Shown here: in pieces, positions 44,983 to 54,487 of the stretch
Position numbering within the stretch: the first letter of the stretch is position 1
Layout of the letters: each line of letters opens with the position of its first letter
Assembly: GCA_017448355.1 (NCBI GenBank)
Contig: JAFSLQ010000040.1
Coordinates: forward strand, 1 to 64,000
DNA length: 64,000 nucleotides
Source: Clostridia bacterium
GTDB taxonomy: Bacteria > Bacillota > Clostridia > Christensenellales > Borkfalkiaceae
Direction: 5' to 3'
Translations under genes and position numbers: made by a program
Notes under the pieces: generated by a model
The model's database searches: none
What the model was told of the DNA's origin: nothing
The model's input: only the letters and a program-made list of their open reading frames with translations

Positions 44983-46353
44983 ATGGAAATTTATGATTTA
45001 ATAGTAATCGGCGGCGGCCCTGCCGGCTATCTTGCCGCAGAACGCGCGGGACACGCGGGACTTAAAACCATGGTCGTTGAAAAGAACGAGTTCGGCGGAG
45101 TTTGCTTAAACGAAGGCTGCGTTCCGAGTAAAACTTTTCTTAATTCGGCAAAAGTAGTCGACTACGCTAATCACGCCGCAAAGTACGGCGTTAAAGTGGA
45201 CGGCAAGGCTACCGTTGACCAGAAGTTCGTTGTTGAAAGGAAGAACGGCGTAGTAAAAATGCTCGTATCGGGCATTAAAGCCGCACTTAAAAAGAACAAA
45301 GTCGTTATGAAATCCGCTACGGCGTTCATCGAAGGCAAGGACGTAAACGGCTATATCGTTAAAGCGGGCGAAGAAAAGTTTAGTGCTAAACGCCTTCTTA
45401 TCGCAACGGGTTCTACGGCGGTAGTTCCGCCTATCCCCGGCGTAAAAGAAGGGGTTACGGCCGGATACGTTTTAACCAACAAGGAAGTACTTGATTTAAC
45501 CGAACTTCCCAAAAACCTTGTTGTTATCGGCGGCGGCGTTATAGGCTTGGAACTTACGAGTTATTTCTCGTCTGTCGGCGTAAACGTTACCGTTATCGAA
45601 ATGCTCGATAAAATCGCAGGGCCGACCGAAAAAGAAATTTCTTCGATATTGCAAAAATCGCTTGAAAGAAAGGGTGTTAAATTCAATCTCGGTTGTAAAG
45701 TCGTTGCGGTCGAAAAGGATGGCGTTGTGTTTGAAAGAGACGGAAAACAGGAAAAAGTTCCTGCGGATAAAGTCCTTTTATCTATCGGCAGACGTGCGGT
45801 TTCGGCAAATATCGGCTTAGAAAATATCGGCGTAAATATCGAACGCGGCGCTATCGTTACCGACGACAAGATGCAGACCAACGTCGCGAACGTATACGCG
45901 GCGGGCGACGTCAACGGCAAAATTATGCTTGCGCACACGGCATACCGCGAAGCGGAAGTCGCTATCAACAATATGCTCGGCAAAAAAGATATTATGCGCT
46001 ATAACGTGATACCTTCCGTTATCTACACTAACCCCGAAGTCGGTTCTGTCGGCGACACGGAAGAAAGCGCGAAAGCAAGGGGGCTTGACGTTAAATGCGT
46101 GTCTATTCCGATGACTTATTCGGGCAGATACGTTGCTGAAAACACCGACCTTGACGGCATTTGCAAACTCGTTATAAACAAGGCGACGAACACGCTTATC
46201 GGCGCGCACATAATAGGTTCTTACGCGGGCGAATTCATCGTGGCAGTGTCTGCGATGGTAGACCTTGAAGTGGATATCGAGAATATCAAAAAACTCGTAT
46301 TCCCGCACCCGACGGTATGCGAAATCGTGAGAGAAGCGATTTTCCAAGCGTAA
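44983..46353 (+). CDS. lpdA: Dihydrolipoamide dehydrogenase (E3)
   Basis: 456 residues from ATG 44983 (AAGGAG 44969-44974, 8-nt spacing; a GTG at 44980 is closer than usual). FAD motif GGGPAGYLAAERAG, redox disulfide GGVCLNEGCVPSKT (Cys about 41 and 46), NAD motif VVIGGGVIGLELTSYFSS, FAD motif VYAAGDVNGKIMLAHTA, and the C-terminal catalytic His-Glu in FPHPTVCEIVREA. It reoxidises dihydrolipoyl groups on E2 with NAD. Confidence 0.96.
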   Translation: MEIYDLIVIGGGPAGYLAAERAGHAGLKTMVVEKNEFGGVCLNEGCVPSKTFLNSAKVVDYANHAAKYGVKVDGKATVDQKFVVERKNGVVKMLVSGIKAALKKNKVVMKSATAFIEGKDVNGYIVKAGEEKFSAKRLLIATGSTAVVPPIPGVKEGVTAGYVLTNKEVLDLTELPKNLVVIGGGVIGLELTSYFSSVGVNVTVIEMLDKIAGPTEKEISSILQKSLERKGVKFNLGCKVVAVEKDGVVFERDGKQEKVPADKVLLSIGRRAVSANIGLENIGVNIERGAIVTDDKMQTNVANVYAAGDVNGKIMLAHTAYREAEVAINNMLGKKDIMRYNVIPSVIYTNPEVGSVGDTEESAKARGLDVKCVSIPMTYSGRYVAENTDLDGICKLVINKATNTLIGAHIIGSYAGEFIVAVSAMVDLEVDIENIKKLVFPHPTVCEIVREAIFQA

Positions 46354-46387
46354 AAAAAAGTTAAAAATTTTAAGGAGAAAAATATAT

Positions 46388-48853
46388 ATGTCTAAACAGT
46401 TATTCGTAGACCCCGTTGAACTACGTAAAAAGGGCAGTATCCACTTTGAAGATATTCCCGTAAACCAGTACAATAAGACCATCGAAGACGAGAAAAAGAA
46501 CTTCTCGAAAGACGATTTTGTGAGAATCTTCAACGATATCGCGGTACTTCGCGAATTTGAAAGCATGATTAACTCCATCAAGATAAAGGGTGAATATCAA
46601 GGCTTTAAGCACACTTACCCCGGACCTGCGCACCTTTCTATGGGACAGGAAGCGGCGGCAGTCGGTCAGGCGTATAACCTTGACCTTGACGATATGACCT
46701 TCGGTTCGCACCGTAGCCACGGCGAAGTTTTAGCAAGGGGACTTGCGTCTATCCACAAACTTCCCGACGATAAACTCTATCAGATTATGAAAGACTTTAT
46801 GGGCGGAGAAACGCTTGCTCCCGTCGAACAATTAAACAAAACGGGCAACGTTAAAGACCTTGCGGTAGACTTTTTGCTTTACGGCTTTATGAGTGAAATT
46901 TTCGCGCGCAGAACGGGCTTCCATAGAGGTATGGGCGGCTCTATGCACGTGTTCTTCTTGCCGTTCGGTATTTACCCCAACAACGCGATAGTCGGAGGCG
47001 CAGCACCTGTTGCTTTGGGCGCGGCGCTTTACAAAAAAATCAACGACAAAAAGGGTATAGTTATATCCAATGTCGGCGACGGCGCGGTAGGCTGCGGCGT
47101 CGTGTACGAATCTATGAACTTCGCGGCTATGGACCAGTACCGCACGCTTTGGGAAAAGAAAGGCGGACTTCCCATACTCTTTAACTTCTTCAACAACGAC
47201 TACGGCATGGGCGGTCAGACGCGCGGCGAAACGATGGCGTACGACTTCCTTGCCCGTCTCGGCGCGGGCGTCGCTCCTTCGCAGTTATATTCTGAAAGAG
47301 TAGACGGCTTTAACCCGCTCGCGGTTATAGACGCAGTCGGCAGAAAGAAGAAACTGCTTTTAGAAGGCAAAGGTCCTGCAATGCTCGACGTGGTAACCTA
47401 CCGTTACGGCGGACACTCTCCGTCCGACGCGATGAGTTACCGTACCATCGAAGAAGTCAATGCGTGGAAGGAATACGACCCGATTGTTACTTACAGAAAG
47501 GCACTCGTCGACGCGAAAGTGGAATCGGACGGTAAGTTCGACGACATCTTAAAGAGTATCGAAGAACGTATGCTTAAACTCTGCAAGTTGGCGGCAGACC
47601 CCGAAAAATCGCCGTATATCGACTTTAAGAAAGACCCCTATTATATCGAAAATCTTATGTTCAGCAACGGCGCTGTCGAAAAGATGGAAGACAGAAAACC
47701 CGACGTTAAAATGCCGATGGAAGAAAATCCGCGCGTTAAGCAGATAGCGGGTAAACTTCGTTATGCGTTCGACGAAAAGGGCAATAAAGTTTCCGATATG
47801 AAAGCGTACAATATCCGCGACGGCTTGTTCGAAGCGATTATCGACAGATATTATAAAGACCCGACGCTCGTTTCATACGGCGAAGACGTCCGTGACTGGG
47901 GCGGCGCGTTCGCGGTGTATAAAGGACTTACCGAAGCGCTCCCGTATCACAGACTGTTTAACTCGCCTATTTCCGAAGCGGCTATCGTATCGAGTGCGGT
48001 CGGTTACGGACTTTGCGGCGGCAGGGTAATAGTCGAACTTATGTATGCCGACTTTATGGGAAGAGCGGGCGACGAAATATTCAATCAACTCGCTAAATGG
48101 CAGGCTATGTCTTCAGGCATACTGAAAATGCCGGTAGTTCTCCGCGTTTCCGTCGGCAGTAAGTACGGCGCGCAGCACTCTCAGGACTGGGTTGCGCTTC
48201 CCGCACACGTTCCGGGGCTTAAAGTTTGCTTCCCCGCAACGCCTTACGACGCGAAAGGTCTTATGAACGCCGCGCTTAACGGTACTGACCCCGTTATCTT
48301 CTTTGAAAGCCAGAGAATTTACGGCAAAGGCGAAGAATTTAAGAAGGAAGGTGTTCCGACAGGTTATTATGAAATACCGCTCGGTGAACCCGACATTAAG
48401 AGAGTTGGTAAAGACGTTACCATTTTGACTATCGGCGCAACCCTTTATAAAGCGGTCGAAGCGGCTAAAATCCTTTCTGAAAAATACGGCGTGGAAGCGG
48501 AAATCATCGACGCAAGAAGCGTTGTTCCCTTCAACTACGACAAGGTTGTGGAAAGCGTTAAAAAGACGGGCAGAATTATTCTCGCGTCCGACGCTTGCGC
48601 AAGGGGTTCTATCCTTAACGACTTCGCTCGTAACATCACCGAACTTTGCTTCGATTACCTTGACGCTCCGCCCGTTGTTTGCGGCGCGCACAACTGGATT
48701 ACTCCTCCGCACGAATTTGACGAAGAATTCTTCCCGCAGGCAAGTTGGATAATCGACTTTATCAATGACAAGATGCTCCCGTTAAAAGGACACGTGTCTA
48801 CTGTCAACACTTCCGATGCGGAAATGCTCCGTACGGCAAAGAAAGGCGTTTAA
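46388..48853 (+). CDS. Fused E1 alpha-beta TPP-dependent dehydrogenase
   Basis: 821 residues, fusing what are usually two subunits. The alpha half (about 1-430) has the TPP motif from GDGAVGCGVVYESMNFA (about 230) to NNDYGMGGQTRGE. The beta half (from about 460) has SYGEDVRDWGGAFAVYKGL, FNSPISEAAIVSSAVGYGL and GSKYGAQHSQDW. It decarboxylates a 2-oxo acid or cleaves acetoin and loads E2. The N-terminal 40 residues are an extra extension. The exact substrate cannot be read from sequence; acetoin dehydrogenase and pyruvate dehydrogenase are both possible. AAGGAG upstream. Confidence 0.88.
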   Translation: MSKQLFVDPVELRKKGSIHFEDIPVNQYNKTIEDEKKNFSKDDFVRIFNDIAVLREFESMINSIKIKGEYQGFKHTYPGPAHLSMGQEAAAVGQAYNLDLDDMTFGSHRSHGEVLARGLASIHKLPDDKLYQIMKDFMGGETLAPVEQLNKTGNVKDLAVDFLLYGFMSEIFARRTGFHRGMGGSMHVFFLPFGIYPNNAIVGGAAPVALGAALYKKINDKKGIVISNVGDGAVGCGVVYESMNFAAMDQYRTLWEKKGGLPILFNFFNNDYGMGGQTRGETMAYDFLARLGAGVAPSQLYSERVDGFNPLAVIDAVGRKKKLLLEGKGPAMLDVVTYRYGGHSPSDAMSYRTIEEVNAWKEYDPIVTYRKALVDAKVESDGKFDDILKSIEERMLKLCKLAADPEKSPYIDFKKDPYYIENLMFSNGAVEKMEDRKPDVKMPMEENPRVKQIAGKLRYAFDEKGNKVSDMKAYNIRDGLFEAIIDRYYKDPTLVSYGEDVRDWGGAFAVYKGLTEALPYHRLFNSPISEAAIVSSAVGYGLCGGRVIVELMYADFMGRAGDEIFNQLAKWQAMSSGILKMPVVLRVSVGSKYGAQHSQDWVALPAHVPGLKVCFPATPYDAKGLMNAALNGTDPVIFFESQRIYGKGEEFKKEGVPTGYYEIPLGEPDIKRVGKDVTILTIGATLYKAVEAAKILSEKYGVEAEIIDARSVVPFNYDKVVESVKKTGRIILASDACARGSILNDFARNITELCFDYLDAPPVVCGAHNWITPPHEFDEEFFPQASWIIDFINDKMLPLKGHVSTVNTSDAEMLRTAKKGV

Positions 48854-48863
48854 TTTCAGCGAT

Positions 48864-48890
48864 AAGCCCCGCCCTTTTCGGGCGGGGCTT
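48864..48890 (+). other. GC hairpin between E1 and lplA
   Basis: AAGCCCCGCCC-TTTTC-GGGCGGGGCTT, 11 perfect pairs, followed by AAAAAAC and not by a T-run, so it is not a standard terminator for the rightward operon. It ends 8 nt before the lplA ATG, which has no other Shine-Dalgarno-like sequence than the GGGCGGGG in the 3' arm. Confidence 0.7.
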
Positions 48891-48898
48891 AAAAAACT

Positions 48899-49870
48899 AT
48901 GGAAAAATTTTTATTTTTAACTCACGACTATATAGACCCATATTTCAATCTTGCCTCAGAAGAATATTTTTTGCGGCATAGAGACGAGTATTTTATTTAC
49001 CTGTGGCGGAACGCCCCCGCGGTTATCGTCGGTGTGAACCAGAACGCTTTGCAGGAAGTAAATCTCGATTATACCGCTTCGCACGATATTAAGGTCGTTC
49101 GTCGGCAAACGGGCGGCGGGGCAGTCTATCACGACTTAAATAATCTTTGTTACACCGTCATCGCGCCGTATAATGAAAACGAAGACAATTACAGGCGTTT
49201 TACCGCGCCCGTTATCGAATACTTAAATTCTTTGGGTGTAAAAGCAAAGTTTTCGGGCAGAAACGATATAGTGATAGACGGTAAGAAAATTTCAGGCAAC
49301 GCGCAAACTGTGTTCGGCGGCAGAATAATGCACCACGGAACTTTGCTCTTTGACACCGATATGACGGCGCTTGAAAAGGCACTTAAACCCAACAAACTTA
49401 AAATAGAAAGCAAGGGCATTAAGTCCGTCCGCGCGAGAGTTACAAATATCAAACAATATCTTCCGAATACCACCGTTTCGGACTTTAAAAACGGGCTGTC
49501 AAGGTATTTTAAAAAGTCTTGCGAAGAATATTTGTTAACGGCGGAAGATATCGCCGAGATAAATAAACTCGTAAAGGAAAAATATTCGCTTTACGAGTGG
49601 AACGTCGGACGCTCGCCGAAAGGCAGGAATAAATTTGAACGCAAGTTCCCGTTCGGGATTTTCACGTTTAATTTCGATACGGCGGACGGCAATATCGTGA
49701 ACGCCGAAATTACGGGCGACTTTTTCTCTTTCCGCGATATAAAAGAGTTCGCGGCGACGTTAAACGGCGTAAGGTTTATTAAAAGCGAAGTTTATGCGGC
49801 GTTTAACAAAATCGGCGAATATATAAAAGGCGCAAACGCGCAAGAAATTGTCGACGGGATATTTTCGTAA
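48899..49870 (+). CDS. lplA: Lipoate-protein ligase A
   Basis: 323 residues with catalytic and C-terminal accessory domains. Signatures: DPYFNLASEEYFL (about 13-25), RRQTGGGAVYHDLNN (about 68-82) and NDIVIDGKKISGNAQ (catalytic Lys about 133). It attaches free lipoate to lipoyl lysines, here presumably the two on E2 encoded upstream, so uptake of exogenous lipoate is implied. The start agrees with the family N-terminus, although the hairpin sits where a ribosome binding site should be. Confidence 0.93.
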   Translation: MEKFLFLTHDYIDPYFNLASEEYFLRHRDEYFIYLWRNAPAVIVGVNQNALQEVNLDYTASHDIKVVRRQTGGGAVYHDLNNLCYTVIAPYNENEDNYRRFTAPVIEYLNSLGVKAKFSGRNDIVIDGKKISGNAQTVFGGRIMHHGTLLFDTDMTALEKALKPNKLKIESKGIKSVRARVTNIKQYLPNTTVSDFKNGLSRYFKKSCEEYLLTAEDIAEINKLVKEKYSLYEWNVGRSPKGRNKFERKFPFGIFTFNFDTADGNIVNAEITGDFFSFRDIKEFAATLNGVRFIKSEVYAAFNKIGEYIKGANAQEIVDGIFS

Positions 49871-51094
49871 TTACTTTTGCCCGCTAAAATTTACGTTTAC
49901 GCTATAAGTCAGATTTTCAAGAAAATTATCTTTATATACGTGATAATAAGAGTAGTGCTTTCGGTACAACTCTTTTTTTATATCCAAAAAGTCGCAACCC
50001 GTCGTAATTTCGGTGCGGATTAGGTCTTCTATGCGAGTTTTAAGTTCACGTTCGGCACTTTCTTCTACGTAATAGGGTAGCGTCAGATTTTTAATATAGT
50101 CAATATCGCTGTATTCGCCGTTCCTGTCGCTTATCTTAGCGTAAATATCGACGTTGACGGTGAAGTTTATTCCGCTTTCCGATACGGAAACTTTTCTTGA
50201 AGCCTTGCAGGAAAACACCGTGAGAAGAAAGTTTTCTGTCTTTACGCCAACCTTTACGTCTTTAAGTTCAAAAGTTGTGTTTGAAAAGTCTTTCGTAAGC
50301 GAGTTAAAAGCAAGCGTTAAATCTTCGTCAAGTTCGCCAACCTTTACGCCGCGAAGAAATAAAGCCGTAGTATTTGCGTTAAAGATTGCGTCGCCTTTTG
50401 CGCCGCCGCTTTCGCTGCTTCCGCCGCCTGAACCGCCCGACCCACTTTCGCCGCCCGAAAAACCTTCCGCCGACGTCTTTTCGTTTTCGGATTTTTGAGA
50501 AACGACTTTAACAAGCGGCATTATAGATGAACCTGCGTCCGAATAGTAGCCCGTGCAGAAACTTTTTACGTCCGCTACCGCTACGTCGCGGTTAAGTCCC
50601 GCGTTTTTTAATAGTATCTTTTGAAGCGCAAAAGACGAAATGTTGTCAAGCGGGGTGGCGAGTTTTAATAGTTCCGCGCCTTCCTTTTCCGCCATAATTA
50701 TAAGCGCGGTGTCCTGTACGCGGAGAGTTTTAGAAAAATAATCGAGAATTTTTATGAGATTATAATCGGTAAATTCACCGCCGACGACTATTAAATTACA
50801 AAAGCACAGTTGCGGAAACCAGCCCGAAGTGTCGCCTATATTTTTTATCGCCGCGCCGACAGTCGCGCCCTTTCCCGAAATCTGCGCGCGCTGGTTTTCG
50901 GTGTTGGTGTCGGTGGCTTCGGGAACGGCTATTTGCGCCGTTATCTTGTATTCGCCGTTTTCGGATAAGTCCACGGCGACGGCGGTGATAATCGCCGTTT
51001 TTTCGATATCTATTAGTCCGAAGTCGTTTGAAAAGAAAAGTAAAAACACCAACCCTAAAAGTGCGAAAACGAGTTTAATTTCCTTGAACCGCAT
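49871..51094 (-). CDS. gerC: Ger(x)C family germination protein, without lipobox
   Basis: 407 residues. It starts MRFKEIKLVFALLGLVFLLF then SNDFGLIDIEKTAIITAVAV, which aligns with the usual Ger(x)C start, but the lipobox Cys that normally precedes this segment is absent (SND instead of GCW). The first Cys is near residue 95. It would stay as a signal-anchored membrane protein or be secreted. A Gly/Ser-rich stretch (about 205-230) interrupts the middle. It is the C subunit of a spore germinant receptor, overlapping gerB by 20 nt. Confidence 0.85.
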   Translation of the reverse strand: MRFKEIKLVFALLGLVFLLFFSNDFGLIDIEKTAIITAVAVDLSENGEYKITAQIAVPEATDTNTENQRAQISGKGATVGAAIKNIGDTSGWFPQLCFCNLIVVGGEFTDYNLIKILDYFSKTLRVQDTALIIMAEKEGAELLKLATPLDNISSFALQKILLKNAGLNRDVAVADVKSFCTGYYSDAGSSIMPLVKVVSQKSENEKTSAEGFSGGESGSGGSGGGSSESGGAKGDAIFNANTTALFLRGVKVGELDEDLTLAFNSLTKDFSNTTFELKDVKVGVKTENFLLTVFSCKASRKVSVSESGINFTVNVDIYAKISDRNGEYSDIDYIKNLTLPYYVEESAERELKTRIEDLIRTEITTGCDFLDIKKELYRKHYSYYHVYKDNFLENLTYSVNVNFSGQK

Positions 51095-52172
51095 AATTTA
51101 ACTCCTTTTTTCCGCAAAGTTTAAGTATTATCGCCATGATTATCGGGAAGATTGTGCCAAGCGTTATGAAATATCCGCTTGCTATATTTATTATAAAGTT
51201 TTCTATGCTGTTAAAGTATTCGCCGAAGAAAAGTAAAAGTATAACGGGCGGCAAAATTGCGATAATCGCCGCGAGCCACCGCTTAATATTAAAAAGCCTT
51301 TCGGTCAGTTCGCAAGCAAAGTAAAACGGCAGAGAAAGTGCGAAAATCGACGTAAATAAAAGCGAGAAAATCGCCACGAAATCAAATCTTTCCATATTGT
51401 TTATCGCCGTCGTGTACTTTGAAAGTTCGGTAAGCGCGAATTTTTGACGGAAGGCGATAGACGTAAAGGTTCCGTAAAAAATAATTGTAAAACTCAGGAC
51501 GATAAGCGACGAAACGGCAACCGAGATTAAAATTTTAAGCCCGTCTTTTTTGCCTTTAACGTAGTTTCCGACAAAAAAGAGAAAGTACGCACCGTCACTG
51601 AACCACCCGCAGGAAGAGTACGCGCCAAGCGCGACTTTTTTTATGCCGTGCGCACCTATGGGAAGAACCGCAAGAACGTCCGTATCCGACACGGATAGCG
51701 CGAAAGTAAAAGCGTAGCCTATCACCGAGACGATAAAAACTCCGTCGGCAATCCTTCCTATAACGCGCAGTTTTTTAGCGCAGATGAAAAATATCGCAAA
51801 AAACACGGGCATAAACGTAAAAAGGCTTGGCGAAGTCATATAAAGCGTGAGTTCAACGTAGTCCTTTTCTTCGTTTAACGGTATCACGGTTTTCAAAAGA
51901 AAAAAGATAATGTAAAACGCCATGACCGCTTTTGCAAACGCCTTTCCGACCCTTTTTTCAATAAGCGTAAAGAAGTCGGCGTCCTCGTCTTTAAGACAAA
52001 AATAGAGTACTGCTATGGTAAAAATGTCCGATAGTGCGTTAATAAGCACCGAAATCCAAAGGTCTTCGCCGCAAATGCCGGCTATTAAACTCGGCATCAT
52101 AAAGAACTTTACTACGGGTAACAGCGCGATATAAAAAAAGCAAATTTGTCGGGGTTTAAGAGTTTTTATCAT
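51075..52172 (-). CDS. gerB: Spore germination permease, GerB type
   Basis: 365 residues with about ten hydrophobic segments, in the APC-superfamily endospore germination permease group. MIKTLKPRQICFFYIALLPV and LNALSDIFTIAVLYF are typical of the N-terminal helices. It is the B subunit of a germinant receptor in the spore inner membrane and probably the ligand-binding one. It overlaps gerA by 4 nt (ATGA) and gerC by 20 nt. Confidence 0.88.
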   Translation of the reverse strand: MIKTLKPRQICFFYIALLPVVKFFMMPSLIAGICGEDLWISVLINALSDIFTIAVLYFCLKDEDADFFTLIEKRVGKAFAKAVMAFYIIFFLLKTVIPLNEEKDYVELTLYMTSPSLFTFMPVFFAIFFICAKKLRVIGRIADGVFIVSVIGYAFTFALSVSDTDVLAVLPIGAHGIKKVALGAYSSCGWFSDGAYFLFFVGNYVKGKKDGLKILISVAVSSLIVLSFTIIFYGTFTSIAFRQKFALTELSKYTTAINNMERFDFVAIFSLLFTSIFALSLPFYFACELTERLFNIKRWLAAIIAILPPVILLLFFGEYFNSIENFIINIASGYFITLGTIFPIIMAIILKLCGKKELNYAVQGN

Positions 52173-53599
52173 TTTTCTATCCGCCTTTTATTAGCGTTTT
52201 TAAGTGAGAGCGGGCGTATGGACTGTTCAATCATAAACCCCTTGTAAATGCCGTCCTTTAAGTCTTTTGTAATAAGCGGCGAAAATGGTGCAAGCAGCGG
52301 CGTCTTATAGTTTTCAAAAGACACGAGATAGGTAAGCAAAAACGCCGACGAAATCAAAAGTCCGAACGCGCCGAACGAACCGCCGATAACAAGTAGCAGC
52401 AGTCTTATAAGCGAAAAGGTCTGTATGAGTTCCGGCACGGTGTAAAGGCAAATTCCGGACAGGGCGATTATCATTAAGGCGGGCGCAGAAATTATCCCCG
52501 CGTTTACTGCCGTTTCGCCGAGTACCAAGCCACCGACGATAGAGACTACCATACCGACGTAACGCGGCATCCTTACGCTTGCTTCGTTTAAAATTTCAAA
52601 TATAAGCAGGGTGAAAAACATCTCGAAACTCGGCGATAAAGGTATGCCTTTTATGCTGTTTACGATAGTCAGCAAAAAGGAAAGCGGTATATATTGTAGG
52701 TGAAACAGTTGCGCGGCGACGTAAAACGCGGGAAGATACAGCGATAAAATTATCGCAAAAAGCCTTATTAATCTTGCAAGAGTAGCGCTGTATGACGAGT
52801 TGTAATAGTCGCTTGGACTTTGGAAATCTTCTATCAAAAGATAGGGCACGGTGAGTGCGATGGGAGAACCGTCGACTAAAATCGCCACCCTGCCTTCTAA
52901 AATTTTCGCGGCAAGAATATCGGGTTTTTCAGTGTTGCCTATCTGCTTAAAAAGCGAAGTCTTGTGTTCGCCCAAAAATTTCGAGATATACGAAGAATCC
53001 AAAATAGCGTCGATATTGATGTGCTTTATCTTTTCGGTAAGCGTATTTACTAATTTTTCGTCGGCGATACCGTTTATAAAGCAAACGGCTACCTGCGTTG
53101 CGGAAAATTTTCCGACGGAGAGATACTTAAAACAAAGGTCAGGGGAAACGAGTTTTCGGCGCATTAAACTTACGTTTACCGCAAGGCTTTCTACAAACCC
53201 TTCTCGCGGACCTTTTATTACCGTCGAAGTCGGGGGTTCGGCGATGGTGCGCTTGTCGAATTTTTTCAGTCCGAACAAAAACGCCTTGTTTATGCCTTCG
53301 ACAAACAGCGCGGACACGCCCGAAACGATTTTTTGCGCAGTCTCGTTTATGTCGGATGAAGTTGCCGTTTCGGGGCTTAAAATGGTTTTAGATAGCGTTT
53401 TTTCGCTTATATTTCCCTTTAACGCCGCAAGCGGGCGGATAATAAGCGTGCCAAGCGCTTCTTTATCCGCGACGTCCGAAGCAAAAACGAGACAGCCTTT
53501 TTTATTTCCCGCCTTTACTTCTTTGAATTTTACGTCGTCGCTTTCAAGCATTTTTTTAAGCGCGGCTATATTTTTTTGTAGATTATCGGAAATTTTCAT
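52169..53599 (-). CDS. gerA: Spore germination protein, GerA type
   Basis: 476 residues. A soluble N-terminal domain (about 1-240), then KTSLFKQIGNTEKPDILAAK, LEGRVAILVDGSPIALTVPY and DYYNSSYSATLARLIR, all GerA hallmarks, then four to six membrane segments. It is the A subunit of a nutrient germinant receptor. The ATG has no Shine-Dalgarno, and a sigma-G-like promoter places the transcription start only a few bases upstream. First gene of a three-gene overlapping operon. Confidence 0.93.
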   Translation of the reverse strand: MKISDNLQKNIAALKKMLESDDVKFKEVKAGNKKGCLVFASDVADKEALGTLIIRPLAALKGNISEKTLSKTILSPETATSSDINETAQKIVSGVSALFVEGINKAFLFGLKKFDKRTIAEPPTSTVIKGPREGFVESLAVNVSLMRRKLVSPDLCFKYLSVGKFSATQVAVCFINGIADEKLVNTLTEKIKHINIDAILDSSYISKFLGEHKTSLFKQIGNTEKPDILAAKILEGRVAILVDGSPIALTVPYLLIEDFQSPSDYYNSSYSATLARLIRLFAIILSLYLPAFYVAAQLFHLQYIPLSFLLTIVNSIKGIPLSPSFEMFFTLLIFEILNEASVRMPRYVGMVVSIVGGLVLGETAVNAGIISAPALMIIALSGICLYTVPELIQTFSLIRLLLLVIGGSFGAFGLLISSAFLLTYLVSFENYKTPLLAPFSPLITKDLKDGIYKGFMIEQSIRPLSLKNANKRRIEK

Positions 53600-53609
53600 A
53601 CTTTTTGCG

Positions 53610-53637
53610 ATTATGTCCGCAAAATGAAAAAATATAC
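53610..53637 (-). promoter_or_regulatory. Candidate sigma-G promoter of the ger operon
   Basis: Minus strand GTATA (53637-53633), 17-nt spacer, CATAAT (53615-53610), matching the forespore consensus (GHATR and CATnnT). The predicted start lies about 4 nt before the gerA ATG, so the mRNA would be nearly leaderless. Confidence 0.45.
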
Positions 53638-53645
53638 TTTATATA

Positions 53646-53670
53646 AGAAAAAAGGGAGCGAAGCCCCCTT
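53646..53670 (-). terminator. Terminator between the 179-residue membrane protein and the ger operon
   Basis: Minus strand AAGGGGGC-TTC-GCTCCCTT followed by TTTTC. It ends the transcript of 54218-53679. Confidence 0.75.
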
Positions 53671-53678
53671 TTAAAGAA

Positions 53679-54218
53679 TTATTTTTCTTTGATTAAGTTT
53701 TGCGCCGATAGCAATATCATCTCCGCCGCAGCCAGAATTTCCGCATCGGAAACGTCGTCTTTCGCGGCTTTTTTGAGTAAAGAGATTATGTCGGTTTTAG
53801 CCGTCGCCCTGTCGGTGGTTTCAAGATTATTTAAAATATTAACTATTTCGGCATATTCCGCGCCCGCGTTTTTTACGCAGATATTTTCCGCAACGCCCTG
53901 AACCAGCATTAAAAGCGGGTTTTGGAGCATATCGCCGCAAAGAAGTTTGCGAACGCCCACGGACATTACCATGCCGAAAGAGTACGCCACAAGTCCGCTA
54001 TAAAACACTTCTTTTGTGAATCTGAATTTACCGCTTGCGATAAGTTCCGAAATAAACGCGCCCAAAAGTCCGATAACAAGCGGCAGATAGTTCACGATAA
54101 ATTTCGGGATTTTCGCGCTGAATTTTTTAAGCAGAAAATCCGAAACGGCAACGAGTACCGACACGACCGAAATTTTTACCCCTAATTCTTCAAGACCGAT
54201 ATATTGTAATACGTTCAT
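53679..54218 (-). CDS. Membrane protein of unknown function (179 aa)
   Basis: Membrane segments at about 14-30, 42-60 and 74-95, then a soluble helical C-terminus ending SAQNLIKEK. The layout (three helices plus a cytoplasmic tail) and its place between ger and sigK suggest a sporulation-associated or phage-holin-like protein, but I recognise no family. The ATG has a weak AGGCAGG upstream. Its own terminator separates it from ger. Confidence 0.7.
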   Translation of the reverse strand: MNVLQYIGLEELGVKISVVSVLVAVSDFLLKKFSAKIPKFIVNYLPLVIGLLGAFISELIASGKFRFTKEVFYSGLVAYSFGMVMSVGVRKLLCGDMLQNPLLMLVQGVAENICVKNAGAEYAEIVNILNNLETTDRATAKTDIISLLKKAAKDDVSDAEILAAAEMILLSAQNLIKEK

Positions 54219-54487
54219 ATTGCACCTGCCTTTTACTTAGAAGTCAAAAAAACATTTATCTTTTTGGTATTGACTTATTCTGTCGTAGAAAGCATGACGA
54301 CTTAAATAATAAAATTTTTCGATAGTCGTTTAATTGTCTCCTTTAATTTATTCCAAACGCCGAAAGTATTGTAAAGCAAGTTATCCCGTATGTAAATACC
54401 TTTATGACGGTAAAGTGTACTAGCCGTCAAGAATATTCGGCGTACTTTGAAAGTAAAATGTTTAATAAACCTAAAAAGGGGACTTTT

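Noticed and set aside
54404..54487. N-terminal extension of SigK
   Set aside because: It has no family similarity and lies before the AAGGGG-ATG that matches the known pro-sigma-K start.
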